64,000 bases of DNA from Acidobacteriota bacterium. Its GTDB lineage: Bacteria; Acidobacteriota; Terriglobia; Terriglobales; SCQP01. This document shows positions 16,948 to 24,811 of the stretch, piece after piece. The position numbers and the translations under genes were made by a program. The stretch lies in the NCBI GenBank assembly GCA_027459505.1, contig DAIDIE010000009.1:1-64000 (forward strand), given 5' to 3'. How positions within the stretch are numbered: the first letter of the stretch is position 1; each line of letters opens with the position of its first letter. Below the pieces are notes generated by a model. It saw only the letters and a program-made list of their open reading frames with translations, searched no databases and had not been told where the DNA came from.

Positions 16948-17418
16948 ATGCTGGAAAGCCTGCGCGCCGGCGAAGCGGCCGGGCGAGAACGCTTCAACTG
17001 GATGCCGGTGATTGTCGGCGTGGCGGGCACCTTTCTGGTTCTGCTGGTGTTTCTGCTGGGCGGAAAGATTTCCAGCCGTCCCGCCGGGCAGCTGGATAAC
17101 GCCTATGGCGCTCAGGTGCGGGCGCAGGCGACTAAGGTGCTGTCGGCACAAAGTATGATGGCAGGCAGCGTGATCTACGTGGACGGCGCCGTTGCCAACC
17201 AGGGTCCCCGGACGATCACTTTGTTGCGCGTGCGCATGCGCTTCCACGACCTGTATGGTCAACTGGTGCAGACTGAGAACCAGGACCTGGTGAACGCCAC
17301 GACCGGGCCGCTGGCCCCGCACGCCAGCCGGACGTTCCGGGCCGGCTTTGATCATATTTCGGATATGTGGAACCAGGCGCCGCCCGATTTGCAGCTCCTG
17401 CAGGTGTACACCAAGTAA
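16948..17418 (+). CDS. Single-pass membrane protein linked to tldDE
   Basis: 156 residues: a short cytoplasmic N-terminus, one membrane helix (about 19-43, VIVGVAGTFLVLLVFLLGG), then a beta-rich extracytoplasmic domain. The latter contains VYVDGAVANQG-type and LLRVRMRFHDLYGQ strands, resembling FxLYD/DUF2393-type domains. It starts 3 bp after the tldE stop, so translation is probably coupled. The family call is tentative. The position in the operon suggests a possible functional link to TldD/E; the sequence does not show one. Confidence 0.7.
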   Translation: MLESLRAGEAAGRERFNWMPVIVGVAGTFLVLLVFLLGGKISSRPAGQLDNAYGAQVRAQATKVLSAQSMMAGSVIYVDGAVANQGPRTITLLRVRMRFHDLYGQLVQTENQDLVNATTGPLAPHASRTFRAGFDHISDMWNQAPPDLQLLQVYTK

Positions 17419-17432
17419 CAGCCGGCAAACCA

Positions 17433-18146
17433 ATGGCAACCACGGCTTCCCCGTCAGCCCAGCGCAAAGCAGTCCTGCCCAACATGCTGCACTGTTCGGG
17501 GCCGGAGACCAACCAGCAGGCGCTGCGGCATTTTCAAGAGAAGGATGCGCGCCTGGCCGCCTTTTGCGCCACCTACGGCGCCTGTCCATTGGCGCCGCAG
17601 AGCGGACTGAAGCCCTATGATTCCCTGGGCCGCTCCATCATTTACCAGCAGTTGGCCGGCAAGGCCGCCGCGGCCATTCACAACAAGGTGAAGACGCAGC
17701 TTGGCAATGGCGCCTTTCCGCGTCCCCAGGTGCTGTTGGCCTGTGGTGAGGAGCAGCTGCGCGCCGCGGGGTTGTCGCGCAATAAAGCGCTGGCGCTGCA
17801 GGACCTGGCGCGCCACCAGCGCGACGGCCTGATTCCTACTCTGGCGCAGATGCGCCGCCTCAGCGACGAGGAGATCATCGAACGCCTCACTGATATCCGC
17901 GGCATTGGCCGCTGGACGGTGGAGATGATGCTGATCTTTCACCTCGGCAGGGCGGATGTGCTGCCGGTCGACGATTACGGCGTGCGGCAGGGGTTTGCCC
18001 TCCTCTATCGCAAGCGCCGTCTCCCCACCCCACTGGAGTTGCGGCATTTCGGGCGCCGCTGGGCGCCGTACCGCTCCATCGCCAGTTGGTACATGTGGCG
18101 CGCCGTGGAAGTAAGCCGGGCGCAGGGAAAGGCGGCGCAACGTTAA
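17433..18146 (+). CDS. DNA-3-methyladenine glycosylase II (AlkA-like)
   Basis: A HhH-GPD base-excision glycosylase that removes alkylated purines from DNA. The 237-residue protein lacks the N-terminal AlkA domain found in E. coli. It shows the helix-hairpin-helix LTDIRGIGRWTVEMML and the catalytic region LPVDDYGVRQGF, where D181 matches the family's essential Asp. SIIYQQLAGKAA is the conserved early helix. ATG 17433 is 14 bp after the previous stop; a longer frame from 17367 overlaps that gene and is rejected. Fourth gene of the tldD operon. Confidence 0.93.
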   Translation: MATTASPSAQRKAVLPNMLHCSGPETNQQALRHFQEKDARLAAFCATYGACPLAPQSGLKPYDSLGRSIIYQQLAGKAAAAIHNKVKTQLGNGAFPRPQVLLACGEEQLRAAGLSRNKALALQDLARHQRDGLIPTLAQMRRLSDEEIIERLTDIRGIGRWTVEMMLIFHLGRADVLPVDDYGVRQGFALLYRKRRLPTPLELRHFGRRWAPYRSIASWYMWRAVEVSRAQGKAAQR

Positions 18147-18198
18147 GCGGCGCACCGTTGAGCACCGCACCGCGCCGCCTCTGCTATTGGGAAACTTG

Positions 18199-20628
18199 AT
18201 GAAGCTTGCAACGAACATGAACTTTCGACGCTTCCTGCTCTTCTCGCTGGTCTCTCTGTTGACCGGTTCCACCGCCTTTGCCGCCTGGCATTCGTTGCAA
18301 GCCATGCCCGCCGCCACGGCGATTCCTCACGGCGTCGAGTACCGCAACGCCCAGGGAGAAGTACGTATCACGGTGGTCCGCGCCGGAGTCATCCGTGTGC
18401 GTTTCGCGCCGGGCAGACTGGGCCGCGATCATTCCTATGCGGTCGTCGAACAGTCATCGGACGTTCCCTTTCAATTCACCCCTGGTTCCGCGGGCGTGGA
18501 TCGCCTGAGCACGGCGGCGGTGGTGGTTGAAATCCAGCGCAACCCTTTCCGCATCCGCTTTCTCGCTCCCCAGGGCGGCGTGCTGGACGCCGACACCTCC
18601 GCCGATGGCATCGCCTTCAACGGCGCGCGCGTACAGGTGTGGAAAGAGCTGCGCCCCGAGGATCACTTCTATGGCTTTGGCGAGAAGGCGGGCCCATTCG
18701 ACAAGCGCGGCGTGGATCTGGACGGAACCCAGATGACCATGTGGAATTCCGATACGCCCGGCTACAACAGCGGCACCGATCCCATCTATGACGACATCCC
18801 GTTTTTCATGGTGCTGCGCCATGGAGTGGCGCACGGCATCTTCTTCGACAACACCTTCCGCAGCAGCTTCGATATCGGCAAAAGCGATCCCGCTTCTTAC
18901 GATTTTGGCGCCATGGGCGGCGAGCTCAACTACTACTTCATTGCCGGTCCGGCGCCGCGCGATGTGTTGCGTCGCTACCGTGATCTGACCGGTCCCATGC
19001 CGCTGCCCCCTCTCTGGAGCCTGGGCTATCAGCAGTGCCGCTACAGCTATTATCCCGACGCGGAAGTGCGCCGCATTGCCTCGACCTTCCGCGCCGACCG
19101 CATCCCCGCCGACGGCATCTGGTTCGACATTCATTACATGCGGGGCTATCGCGTCTTCACCTGGAACCACCACCGCTTTCCGCATCCGCGGCGGTTACTC
19201 GGCTACCTGCATGGGCTGGGCTTTCACACCGTCACCATTACCGATCCCGGTATCAAAAAAGATCCCAACTACTTCGCTTACCGGAGCGGCGTGCGCAACC
19301 ACATCTTCGCGACGCTTCCCAACGGCAACATCTTTATTGGGCCGGTCTGGCCGGGCGACGCCGCTTTTCCGGATTTCACCAATCCCAGGGCGCGCGACTG
19401 GTGGGGCCGGCAAATTGACCGCTTTGCCGCCGCCGGCGTGGATGGCATCTGGAACGACATGAACGAGCCGTCGGTCTTCAACACGCCGTTCAAGACCATG
19501 CCCAACGAGGTGCGCTTCTTCAACGCGGGGCAGCCGGGCACCGCGGCGGAGGACCACAACGTCTTCGGACAGCAGATGTCGCGCGCCACCCACGATGCGC
19601 TGCTACGCCTGCGTCCCGATGTGCGCCCCTTCGTGCTGACCCGCGCCACCTACGCCGGTGGACAGAAGTATGCGGCGGTCTGGACCGGCGACAACGTCGC
19701 CGACTGGAGCCACCTGCGTCATGGCGTCACCACGCTGCTGGGCATGGGCATCTCCGGCTACCCGTTTGTGGGTAACGATATCGGCGGGTTCATGGGCGTC
19801 GGCAACGCCGAGTTGTGGACGCGCTGGGTCGAGGCGGGCGCCTTCTTTCCCTTTATGCGTGCCCACGCCGTCTTTGGCGCCCCCCACAAGGAACCCTGGG
19901 CCTACGGTCCCGTCTATGAGGCCTTCAACCGCAAGGCCATTGAGCGCCGCTACGAGTTCCTGCCCTACATCTATAACGCCTTCCACAACAGCAGCCGTAC
20001 GGGCATGCCCATGATGCGTGCGCTGTTCCTGCAGTATCCGCAAGACCGCAACACTTATGCCATCTCCGATGAGTACCTGTTTGGCGCCGACTTGCTGGTG
20101 GCGCCGGTGCTCAGCCCCAATACCGCGCAGCGCAGCGTCTACCTCCCGGCGGGGAGCTGGTTCGATCTGAGCGGCCAGCGCTTCAACGGCGGACACGCCA
20201 TCACCGTGCGCGCGGCGATTGATCAGTTGCCTTTGTTCGTCCGCGATGGCTCGATCCTGTTCCGCTCGCCGGTCATCCAGAACACTAATCAATGGCCCAC
20301 CGCGCCGCTCATCTTCCAGGTGTTTTCCAGCGGGCCAACGCAGCGCGACTACTATGAGGATGACGGCATCAGCTTTGCCTACCGACGGGGCGTCTACGAG
20401 CAGCGCCGCCTGACCTACGCGCCGGGCATGTTCACCATCGCGGCGCCGCGGGGCAGCTACCGTTCCCACCACGCCGCAATCCTGGTCGAGGTGCATCCCG
20501 GCGCCCCGGTGCGTGCGGTGACCCTGAACGGGCAGCCGCTGCAGACGGCGCTGTGGAGCTTTGACAATGGCCTGCTCACCATGCGCGTGCCTGATACACC
20601 GCAGCCACTCACGCTGCGCTGGCAATAG
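18199..20628 (+). CDS. Secreted glycoside hydrolase family 31 (alpha-glucosidase type)
   Basis: A retaining GH31 enzyme, probably alpha-glucosidase or alpha-xylosidase. The 809-residue precursor has a signal peptide (about 1-28, RRFLLFSLVSLLTGSTAFA), an N-terminal beta-sandwich, a TIM barrel and C-terminal beta domains. The nucleophile is D420 in the family signature GIWNDMNEPSVF; the acid/base is D498 in WTGDNVADW. ATG 18199 is taken over an upstream TTG 18187. It lies 52 bp after alkA on the same strand. Substrate specificity cannot be read from the sequence. Confidence 0.94.
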   Translation: MKLATNMNFRRFLLFSLVSLLTGSTAFAAWHSLQAMPAATAIPHGVEYRNAQGEVRITVVRAGVIRVRFAPGRLGRDHSYAVVEQSSDVPFQFTPGSAGVDRLSTAAVVVEIQRNPFRIRFLAPQGGVLDADTSADGIAFNGARVQVWKELRPEDHFYGFGEKAGPFDKRGVDLDGTQMTMWNSDTPGYNSGTDPIYDDIPFFMVLRHGVAHGIFFDNTFRSSFDIGKSDPASYDFGAMGGELNYYFIAGPAPRDVLRRYRDLTGPMPLPPLWSLGYQQCRYSYYPDAEVRRIASTFRADRIPADGIWFDIHYMRGYRVFTWNHHRFPHPRRLLGYLHGLGFHTVTITDPGIKKDPNYFAYRSGVRNHIFATLPNGNIFIGPVWPGDAAFPDFTNPRARDWWGRQIDRFAAAGVDGIWNDMNEPSVFNTPFKTMPNEVRFFNAGQPGTAAEDHNVFGQQMSRATHDALLRLRPDVRPFVLTRATYAGGQKYAAVWTGDNVADWSHLRHGVTTLLGMGISGYPFVGNDIGGFMGVGNAELWTRWVEAGAFFPFMRAHAVFGAPHKEPWAYGPVYEAFNRKAIERRYEFLPYIYNAFHNSSRTGMPMMRALFLQYPQDRNTYAISDEYLFGADLLVAPVLSPNTAQRSVYLPAGSWFDLSGQRFNGGHAITVRAAIDQLPLFVRDGSILFRSPVIQNTNQWPTAPLIFQVFSSGPTQRDYYEDDGISFAYRRGVYEQRRLTYAPGMFTIAAPRGSYRSHHAAILVEVHPGAPVRAVTLNGQPLQTALWSFDNGLLTMRVPDTPQPLTLRWQ

Positions 20629-20633
20629 GGAAG

Positions 20634-20853
20634 AGGCACGGCCTCGTCTCCTTCAGGCCGCCCGCTCCCGTTGGTCGCTGGCACGTTCTCCAGTGAGACC
20701 GTGAAGCCGCCGATGCCGGGCTCCTCTCCCGCGCGAGGGGGCCGCCCTTCCCACCCCAACAAAGCAAACTGCGCTTTGTCGGGGCCCCCGGGAGAATTTC
20801 GCGGCCCTCCACCTGCGATCTCCTCCCGCAGGGAGGACTCGGTGGCTCGCTCC
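20634..20853 (+). repeat. Intergenic repeat B, copy 1 (inverted relative to copy 2)
   Basis: About 220 bp starting 5 bp after the GH31 stop. Its reverse complement matches 24631-24811 nearly base for base in long blocks (GAGGCACGGCCTCGTCTCC, GTTCTCCAGTGAGACCGTGA, TCCTCCCGCAGGGAGGACTC). It carries about 40 extra bases holding a hairpin, ACAAAGC and GCTTTGT flanked by CCCC and GGGG (about 20754-20785). No gene is seen in it. A 21-bp fragment of one end recurs at 43723-43743. Confidence 0.85.
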
Positions 20854-20972
20854 TGTGGGCCGCACCGCACAACCAAACGCCCCTGGCTGAAATCGCAATG
20901 GGAATGAAGAACGCAGCCGGAATGCTTTTGCCGCTGGAACCAGTCAGCGGGTACATGCCAGCAACCCTCTAT

Positions 20973-21092
20973 GGAGCAAAGCCGGATGGAGGCAGCTGGT
21001 CCAGACAACGACGGGACGGGACAAAGCAGGATGGGACAAAGCCGGCTGGAGCAAAGCCGGCCGAAGCAATTCTGGATGACGCAATGCTGGCG
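20973..21092. repeat. 15-bp-period degenerate tandem array
   Basis: Eight contiguous 15-bp units, for example GGAGCAAAGCCGGAT, GGGACAAAGCAGGAT, GGGACAAAGCCGGCT, GGAGCAAAGCCGGCC and GAAGCAATTCTGGAT. The period suggests a decayed or cryptic pentapeptide-coding tract. A plus-strand frame (20898-21254, 118 residues) crosses it with GTKQD/GTKPA/GAKPA units and ends in a Pro/Asp-rich tail, but lacks a Shine-Dalgarno, so I do not call it a gene. Confidence 0.7.
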
Positions 21093-21249
21093 GGCGGCGT
21101 GCTGCAGACCAGACCGTTGCTCTTGCGTTTTCCTCCACCTGATCCGGACCCTACCTATCCCATGCCGAGTCCGGAGCCGCAACCGATGCCCGATCCGCCG
21201 CCACCACCCTCGCCCAGCCCGCAACCCGATCCGGCGCCCTTTCCGGCCG

Positions 21250-21330
21250 ACTGAAGCAGACCGCCAACCCCCAGCAACGCCGCACGTGAACAGTGAACTG
21301 TAAACTGTGCACGGTAAACTGTGCACCATT
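21250..21330. repeat. Repeat module C with heptamer tract (a)
   Basis: A short module (GCAGACCGCCAACCCCCAGC, then AACGCCGCACGTGAAC) runs into heptamer-type repeats AGTGAACTGTAAACTGTGC. It is related to the modules at 21340-21462, 21733-21875, 22885-23042 and 24012-24085. No gene seen. Confidence 0.6.
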
Positions 21331-21339
21331 CGCCGTCCG

Positions 21340-21462
21340 CCGGCTGCCACGTAACGCGCTTTGGCGTGACGTGGGCAACGCGAGGCAGCGCCAAGGTCAT
21401 GCAGACCGCCAAACCAACCGCAACGCCCCACGGTGAACGGTGAACGGTGCACCGTGAACATG
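21340..21462. repeat. Repeat module C with hairpin and heptamer tract (b)
   Basis: In order: a hairpin with CCACGT and ACGTGG arms (21345-21370), the block GCCAAGGTCATGCAGACCGC, a CCAACCGCAACGCCCCACGG block, then GTGAACG heptamers. The same order (hairpin, GCC(A/G)AGGTCATG block, heptamers) is seen at 23985-24085. Confidence 0.6.
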
Positions 21463-21479
21463 AACTTCCACGAACTGCC

Positions 21480-21508
21480 TTGCCGCAACTCTCCACCTTG
21501 TCTATAAT
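21480..21508 (+). promoter_or_regulatory. Promoter of tRNA-Phe
   Basis: TTGCCG (21480-21485), 17-bp spacer, perfect TATAAT (21503-21508). The predicted transcript would begin about 30 nt before the tRNA, leaving a short 5' leader. This is one of the best sigma-70 promoters in the window. Confidence 0.8.
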
Positions 21509-21547
21509 CAAATCTCCGCCCGGTTGTCCCCCCGTTTGGACCACACT

Positions 21548-21623
<76 letters not shown>

Positions 21624-21732
21624 CTTCTGCCCGCCTTTACCTGCGGCGGCCGCTGTGCCCTGTCCCCCATGCGCAATCCGTAAAGGGGCCCCGGCTGAAC
21701 GCCGTTCACAAAGCCGCACTCCTCCACTCGTG

Positions 21733-21875
21733 CTGGGCGCAACCCCGGAATTTCGTTCGCCCCGTAGCGCGCCCACAACGCCCCGCCAGGATCGTCTGCG
21801 CCGCCCCAACATCCGCAACGCCCGACCATCCGCAACGCCCCACGGTGAACTGTCAACTGTGAACTGTAAACTCTG
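21733..21875. repeat. Repeat module C, copy C1
   Basis: Contains GCGCAACCCCGGAATTTCG, GTAGCGCGCCCACAACGCC, CGCCAGGATCGTCTGCGCCG, two 17-bp units of CATCCGCAACGCCC type, then the heptamer run GTGAACTGTCAACTGTGAAC. Nearly the same series occurs at 22885-23042; its first part recurs at 23752-23797. It sits between tRNA-Phe and the ArsR gene. Confidence 0.75.
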
Positions 21876-21905
21876 CCGCGCCGGCGCGCTTCCCCGTTGT
21901 TTGAT

Positions 21906-21929
21906 ATACTGAACCACATGGTTCAGTAT
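21906..21929. promoter_or_regulatory. Palindromic operator covering the arsR-type start codon
   Basis: Perfect 11-bp arms, ATACTGAACCA and TGGTTCAGTAT, separated by 2 nt (CA). The palindrome overlaps the -10-like TATACT (21905-21910) and contains the ATG at 21918-21920. Binding by the encoded regulator would block its own promoter and start site. Known ArsR regulators often repress through such palindromes; that this regulator binds here is inference. Confidence 0.75.
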
Positions 21930-22280
21930 CCAGAGCCCGTTCTCGATGCCACGTTCGCAGCGCTCTCCGATCCCACCCGGCGCGGTGTTTTGGAGCTGCT
22001 CGGGCGCGCGGACGCTTCGATCACCGATCTTGCCGAAAACTTTCACATGACCCTGACCGGCATGAAGAAACACGTTGGCGTTTTGGAGGAGGCGGGGCTC
22101 GTCTCCACCGAAAAGATCGGGAGGGTACGGACCTGCAGGCTTGGTCTGAACGGAATGGGAAAAGAGGCGGAATGGCTGGAGAAATACCGCCAGCTCTGGT
22201 CCCGGCGCTTTGACGAGCTAGACACCGTTGTCGAGGAGTTGAAACAGAAGGAGAAAACCCGTGGACAAAAGAAACAATAG
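21918..22280 (+). CDS. ArsR-family transcriptional regulator
   Basis: 120-residue winged-helix regulator: ALSDPTRRGVLELLGRAD (helices 1-2), SITDLAENFHMTLTGMKKHV (helix-turn-helix), and EAGLVSTEKIGRVRTCRL (wing). It has no metal-binding cysteine motif. Its stop overlaps the next gene's GTG by 20 bp; ArsR paired with an SRPBCC protein is a common two-gene autoregulated unit. ATG 21918 lies in a palindrome with TATACT 7 nt before it and no Shine-Dalgarno, so the message may be leaderless. An in-frame ATG at 21897 would precede the -10 element. Confidence 0.93.
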   Translation: MVQYPEPVLDATFAALSDPTRRGVLELLGRADASITDLAENFHMTLTGMKKHVGVLEEAGLVSTEKIGRVRTCRLGLNGMGKEAEWLEKYRQLWSRRFDELDTVVEELKQKEKTRGQKKQ

Positions 22281-22794
22281 CGACACCATCTCAGCTAAAA
22301 ACATCACTACCGTGGAACGCAAGTCCGATCGCGAACTCGTCGTCAGGCGGACTTTCAACGGACCGGCGAATCTCGTCTTCGACGCCTGGACGAAGCCCGA
22401 ACTGCTCAAGCGGTGGTGGGCGCCGAAATCGTTCGGAATCTCCTTCGTCTCCTGCGAGGCCGATGTCCGCACCGGGGGCACGTACCGCTTCGTTTTCAGC
22501 CATCCCTCCGCCCCGGAGCCGATGGCGTTTTTGGGACGATATCTTGAAGTGACTCCGCCAACGCGTCTGGTCTGGACGAATGAGGAAGGCGAGGAACCTG
22601 GCGCGGTCACCACGGTGACCTTCGAAGAACAAGGTGGCAAAACGCTCGTCGTCTTGCACGACCTGTATCCGTCCAAGGAAGCTCTCGATGAAGCCGTCGC
22701 CTCTGGAAGCACCAGCGGATGGCCTGAGCAGTTCAAGGAGTTGGATCAGCTTCTTGGCGCGCAGGTGGCAAGCATGGACGGACAGTCTGCGTAA
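22261..22794 (+). CDS. SRPBCC / AHSA1-like domain protein
   Basis: A 177-residue START-like (SRPBCC) protein of the AHSA1 type. Motifs: RTFNGPANLVFDAWTKPELL and KRWWAPKSFG at the start, GGTYRFVF, GRYLEVTPPTRLVWT, and a C-terminal helix with GWPEQFKELDQLL. This fold binds hydrophobic ligands in a deep cavity. GTG 22261 overlaps the end of the ArsR gene, so the pair is translationally coupled and probably co-repressed by the upstream palindrome. Ligand unknown. Confidence 0.92.
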   Translation: MDKRNNSDTISAKNITTVERKSDRELVVRRTFNGPANLVFDAWTKPELLKRWWAPKSFGISFVSCEADVRTGGTYRFVFSHPSAPEPMAFLGRYLEVTPPTRLVWTNEEGEEPGAVTTVTFEEQGGKTLVVLHDLYPSKEALDEAVASGSTSGWPEQFKELDQLLGAQVASMDGQSA

Positions 22795-22830
22795 GCTTGT
22801 TGTTGCCGTCGAACCCTCTCAACAGCTCCA

Positions 22831-22871
22831 AGCGAAAAGGCCGCCCTTTCCAGGCGGCCTTCTCGCTTTCT
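22831..22871 (+). terminator. Intrinsic terminator after the ArsR/SRPBCC unit
   Basis: A 16-bp stem with one mismatch: AAGCGAAAAGGCCGCC (22831-22846), 7-nt loop, GGCGGCCTTCTCGCTT (22854-22869), followed by TTC. It lies 36 bp after the SRPBCC stop. Confidence 0.75.
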
Positions 22872-22884
22872 ACACTCCTCGACT

Positions 22885-23042
22885 CAAAGTGGGCGCAAAC
22901 CCAGAATCGTAGTTCAACCCGAAGCGCGCCCGCGATACGCCGCCAGGATCGTCTGCGCCGCCCAACCAACCGCAACGTCCAACCATCCGCGCCGTCCCAC
23001 CAGCCGCAACGCCCCACGGTGAACTGTCAACTGTGAACTCCT
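22885..23042. repeat. Repeat module C, copy C2
   Basis: Carries the C1 blocks in the same order: GGGCGCAAACCCAGAATCG, GAAGCGCGCCCGCGATACGC, CGCCAGGATCGTCTGCGCCG, a CCAACCGCAACGTCC tract, and the heptamers GTGAACTGTCAACTGTGAAC. It occupies the whole gap between the SRPBCC terminator and the convergent DinB gene. Confidence 0.75.
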
Positions 23043-23071
23043 CGTTCCCCCCCCCGGAACCGCGGGTCCGC

Positions 23072-23575
23072 TTACGCCCCGGCAGCGCCGGCGTCGTCCG
23101 CCGAAGGACCGTAGATGCCGGGAACGGCAACATCGTTCAGGCGGAGGTAGACCGTGAGCTGGCCGCGGTGGTGAATGATGTGGTTCATGATCATGCTGCG
23201 GATAGCTGCGACACGCGGCAAGGCGAAGATGACGTGATCACCGTTTTTGAGCGTCCACGTCTTCAAAAAGTTCTCGTCGGAGGTCTGGGAAAGCTGCGCC
23301 CGCACCTGCGCCACCCACTGGTCGAAGTCGTGCAGCAGTTGCGGGAGTGTGGTCATCTCCACGTTCTTATATTCCCGCACGTCGTAGGCGTCGGCCTTGA
23401 GCACGTCTCCGGCCCAGCGCGCGACCTCGGCCAGGTGGCTGGCCAGACGGCCCATGGTCATCGACTTCTGGTGCGGCTTCCAATCGGCCTTCGCCTCCGG
23501 CACCGCCGCCAGCACTTTGCGGGTGTTAGCCATCTCGTGATCGAACTCGGGCAGCAAGCTATCCGCAATACGCAT
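23072..23575 (-). CDS. DinB-family protein
   Basis: 167-residue four-helix-bundle protein of the DinB/YfiT group; members bind divalent metal and some are thiol transferases. The metal-ligand pattern is visible: a His in SMTMGRLASHLAEVARW and the pair in MNHIIHHRGQL. ATG 23575 is chosen because AAGGAG precedes it at good spacing; the longer frame to 23803 runs into repeat sequence. Isolated gene inside the repeat-rich island. Specific activity unknown. Confidence 0.88.
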   Translation of the reverse strand: MRIADSLLPEFDHEMANTRKVLAAVPEAKADWKPHQKSMTMGRLASHLAEVARWAGDVLKADAYDVREYKNVEMTTLPQLLHDFDQWVAQVRAQLSQTSDENFLKTWTLKNGDHVIFALPRVAAIRSMIMNHIIHHRGQLTVYLRLNDVAVPGIYGPSADDAGAAGA

Positions 23576-23751
23576 GGTGATCGCTCCTTGAGGAAAAAAG
23601 GCGCGAGCCATCCAGCGCCCGTGCCCATAAAAGATGCTAGCACTGTGTTTCCGCCGGAGCGCCCGCCACGTCAGAGGCCCGGTCTGAATAGCCGGGCGAC
23701 GCCGATCAGCCGCGGCGGGTGGAGTCAAAGCGGCCGTGCCGCCGCTCGTGC

Positions 23752-23797
23752 AGGGCACAACCCCGGAATTTCCTTCGCGCTGAAGCGCGCCCAGCGC
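23752..23797. repeat. Repeat module C, partial copy C3
   Basis: GGGCACAACCCCGGAATTTC followed by CGCTGAAGCGCGCCCAGCGC matches the first part of C1 and C2 and then diverges. Just before it (about 23716-23743) is a GGTGGAGTCAAA-GCGGC-CGT-GCCGC match to the terminal hairpin of repeat A. Confidence 0.65.
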
Positions 23798-23984
23798 AAA
23801 CAAAGGCGCGTACGGCTGCGGCTGTGCCTGGCCGCGTTCACATTGGCGGTTGGGAGTTGTGCTGGCTGCGGCGGTTCAGCCACCTCTACCGCGGCGCGCT
23901 GAGGTTGCCTTCAGGCGCCCTCCAGGAGGAGGGGCTCGTCGGGTGTCCTATGGAAGGGTGCGGGTAATGGAACGCCTGCGGGTG

Positions 23985-24011
23985 CCCACTCAACGTTGTG
24001 TGTTGAGTGGG
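23985..24011. repeat. Hairpin E, copy 1
   Basis: Perfect 10-bp arms CCCACTCAAC and GTTGAGTGGG with a 7-nt loop, followed by AAAACCGCCGAGGTCATG and later by heptamers. A shorter version (CCACTCAA and TTGAGTGG) occurs at 24892-24913 followed by AAACACGCCAAGGTGAG, so hairpin and flank are repeated together. Confidence 0.75.
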
Positions 24012-24172
24012 AAAACCGCCGAGGTCATGTGCGCTGCCAACCCCTGGCAAGCCCCACCGACAACCGACAACCGACAACTGACCCCCGTCCGCCAACGCGG
24101 TACTGCGTCCCAGCCCACGCGCCTGCCAGCATGCCGAGGAAAGAGACAGCGTTCGGCGTCGGGCAAGACTAG

Positions 24173-24206
24173 CCCGGCATAGCGAGCGAAGCGAGCGTAT
24201 GCCGGG
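24173..24206. repeat. Hairpin with GC-rich loop
   Basis: CCCGGCATA (24173-24181) and TATGCCGGG (24198-24206) form a perfect 9-bp stem around GCGAGCGAAGCGAGCG, a loop that is itself nearly repetitive. No T-tract follows and no gene ends nearby. Confidence 0.65.
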
Positions 24207-24394
24207 TCAGCCTCCGCACAATAAGAAGAGAAAGAAAGAAAAGCCGCGCAGCCTCCACGCCCCGTCCCGCCTCGCAGTCCAGGTCCAGTTCCGAAGCAGG
24301 CGGGACGGGGCCCCGGCGCCAGCCGGTGTGCTTCGGCCTACGAGATGAGCGAGCCACCGCCTCCGCCTTGTGGAAGAGAGCGCCGGAGCAGAGC

Positions 24395-24609
24395 GAGCCA
24401 GGACCGAGTCGAACTGCTTTCGAGTTCGAAATCGCAGGCCGAAGTCGAAGCGAAGGTCCGCGGTTGCCGTTAAGGTCCCGCACCGCTGGCGACGCCCGAG
24501 TTCGTCACCAGGCGAGTCGCTGCCACGGAGAAGAGTGCGGCTTTTCTCGACCGGAAAGGCCGCATGCCGCCAAAATGGCGACAGTGGAATAAAAGCGGCC
24601 GTGCCGCAA
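24395..24609 (-). repeat. Dispersed intergenic repeat A, copy 3
   Basis: The core (24395-24494) closely matches copy 1, including GCGATTTCGAACTCGAAAGC and the flank GTCCTGGCTCG on the minus strand. A roughly 90-bp unrelated insert separates it from the terminal hairpin GCGGC-ACG-GCCGC-TTTTATTCCAC (minus strand, 24587-24609). It lies in a gene-free stretch, so it is not needed as a terminator for any visible gene. Confidence 0.8.
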
Positions 24610-24630
24610 ACGCGCCCCAACCCGCTCACT

Positions 24631-24811
24631 AGGAGCGAGCCACCGAGTCCTCCCTGCGGGAAGAGATCGCAGGTGGAGGGCCGCGAAATTCCGAAGGGCG
24701 GCTCCCTCGCGCGGGAGAGGAGCCCGGCAACGGAGGCTTCACGGTCTCACTGGAGAACGTGCCAGCGACCAACGGGAGCGGGCGGCCTGAAGGAGACGAG
24801 GCCGTGCCTCC
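24631..24811 (-). repeat. Intergenic repeat B, copy 2
   Basis: The reverse complement of 20634-20853 minus its internal hairpin insert. Together the two copies form a widely spaced inverted pair bounding about 3.8 kb with tRNA-Phe, ArsR/SRPBCC and DinB. No transposase is present. Confidence 0.85.

Noticed and set aside
20898-21254. 118-residue plus-strand frame with a Pro/Asp-rich tail
   Set aside because: No Shine-Dalgarno, built on a 15-bp tandem array, no recognisable family. Kept as a finding rather than a gene.
23072-23803. Longer start for the DinB gene
   Set aside because: The extra 76 residues are encoded by repeat sequence; ATG 23575 has AAGGAG upstream and begins the conserved domain.
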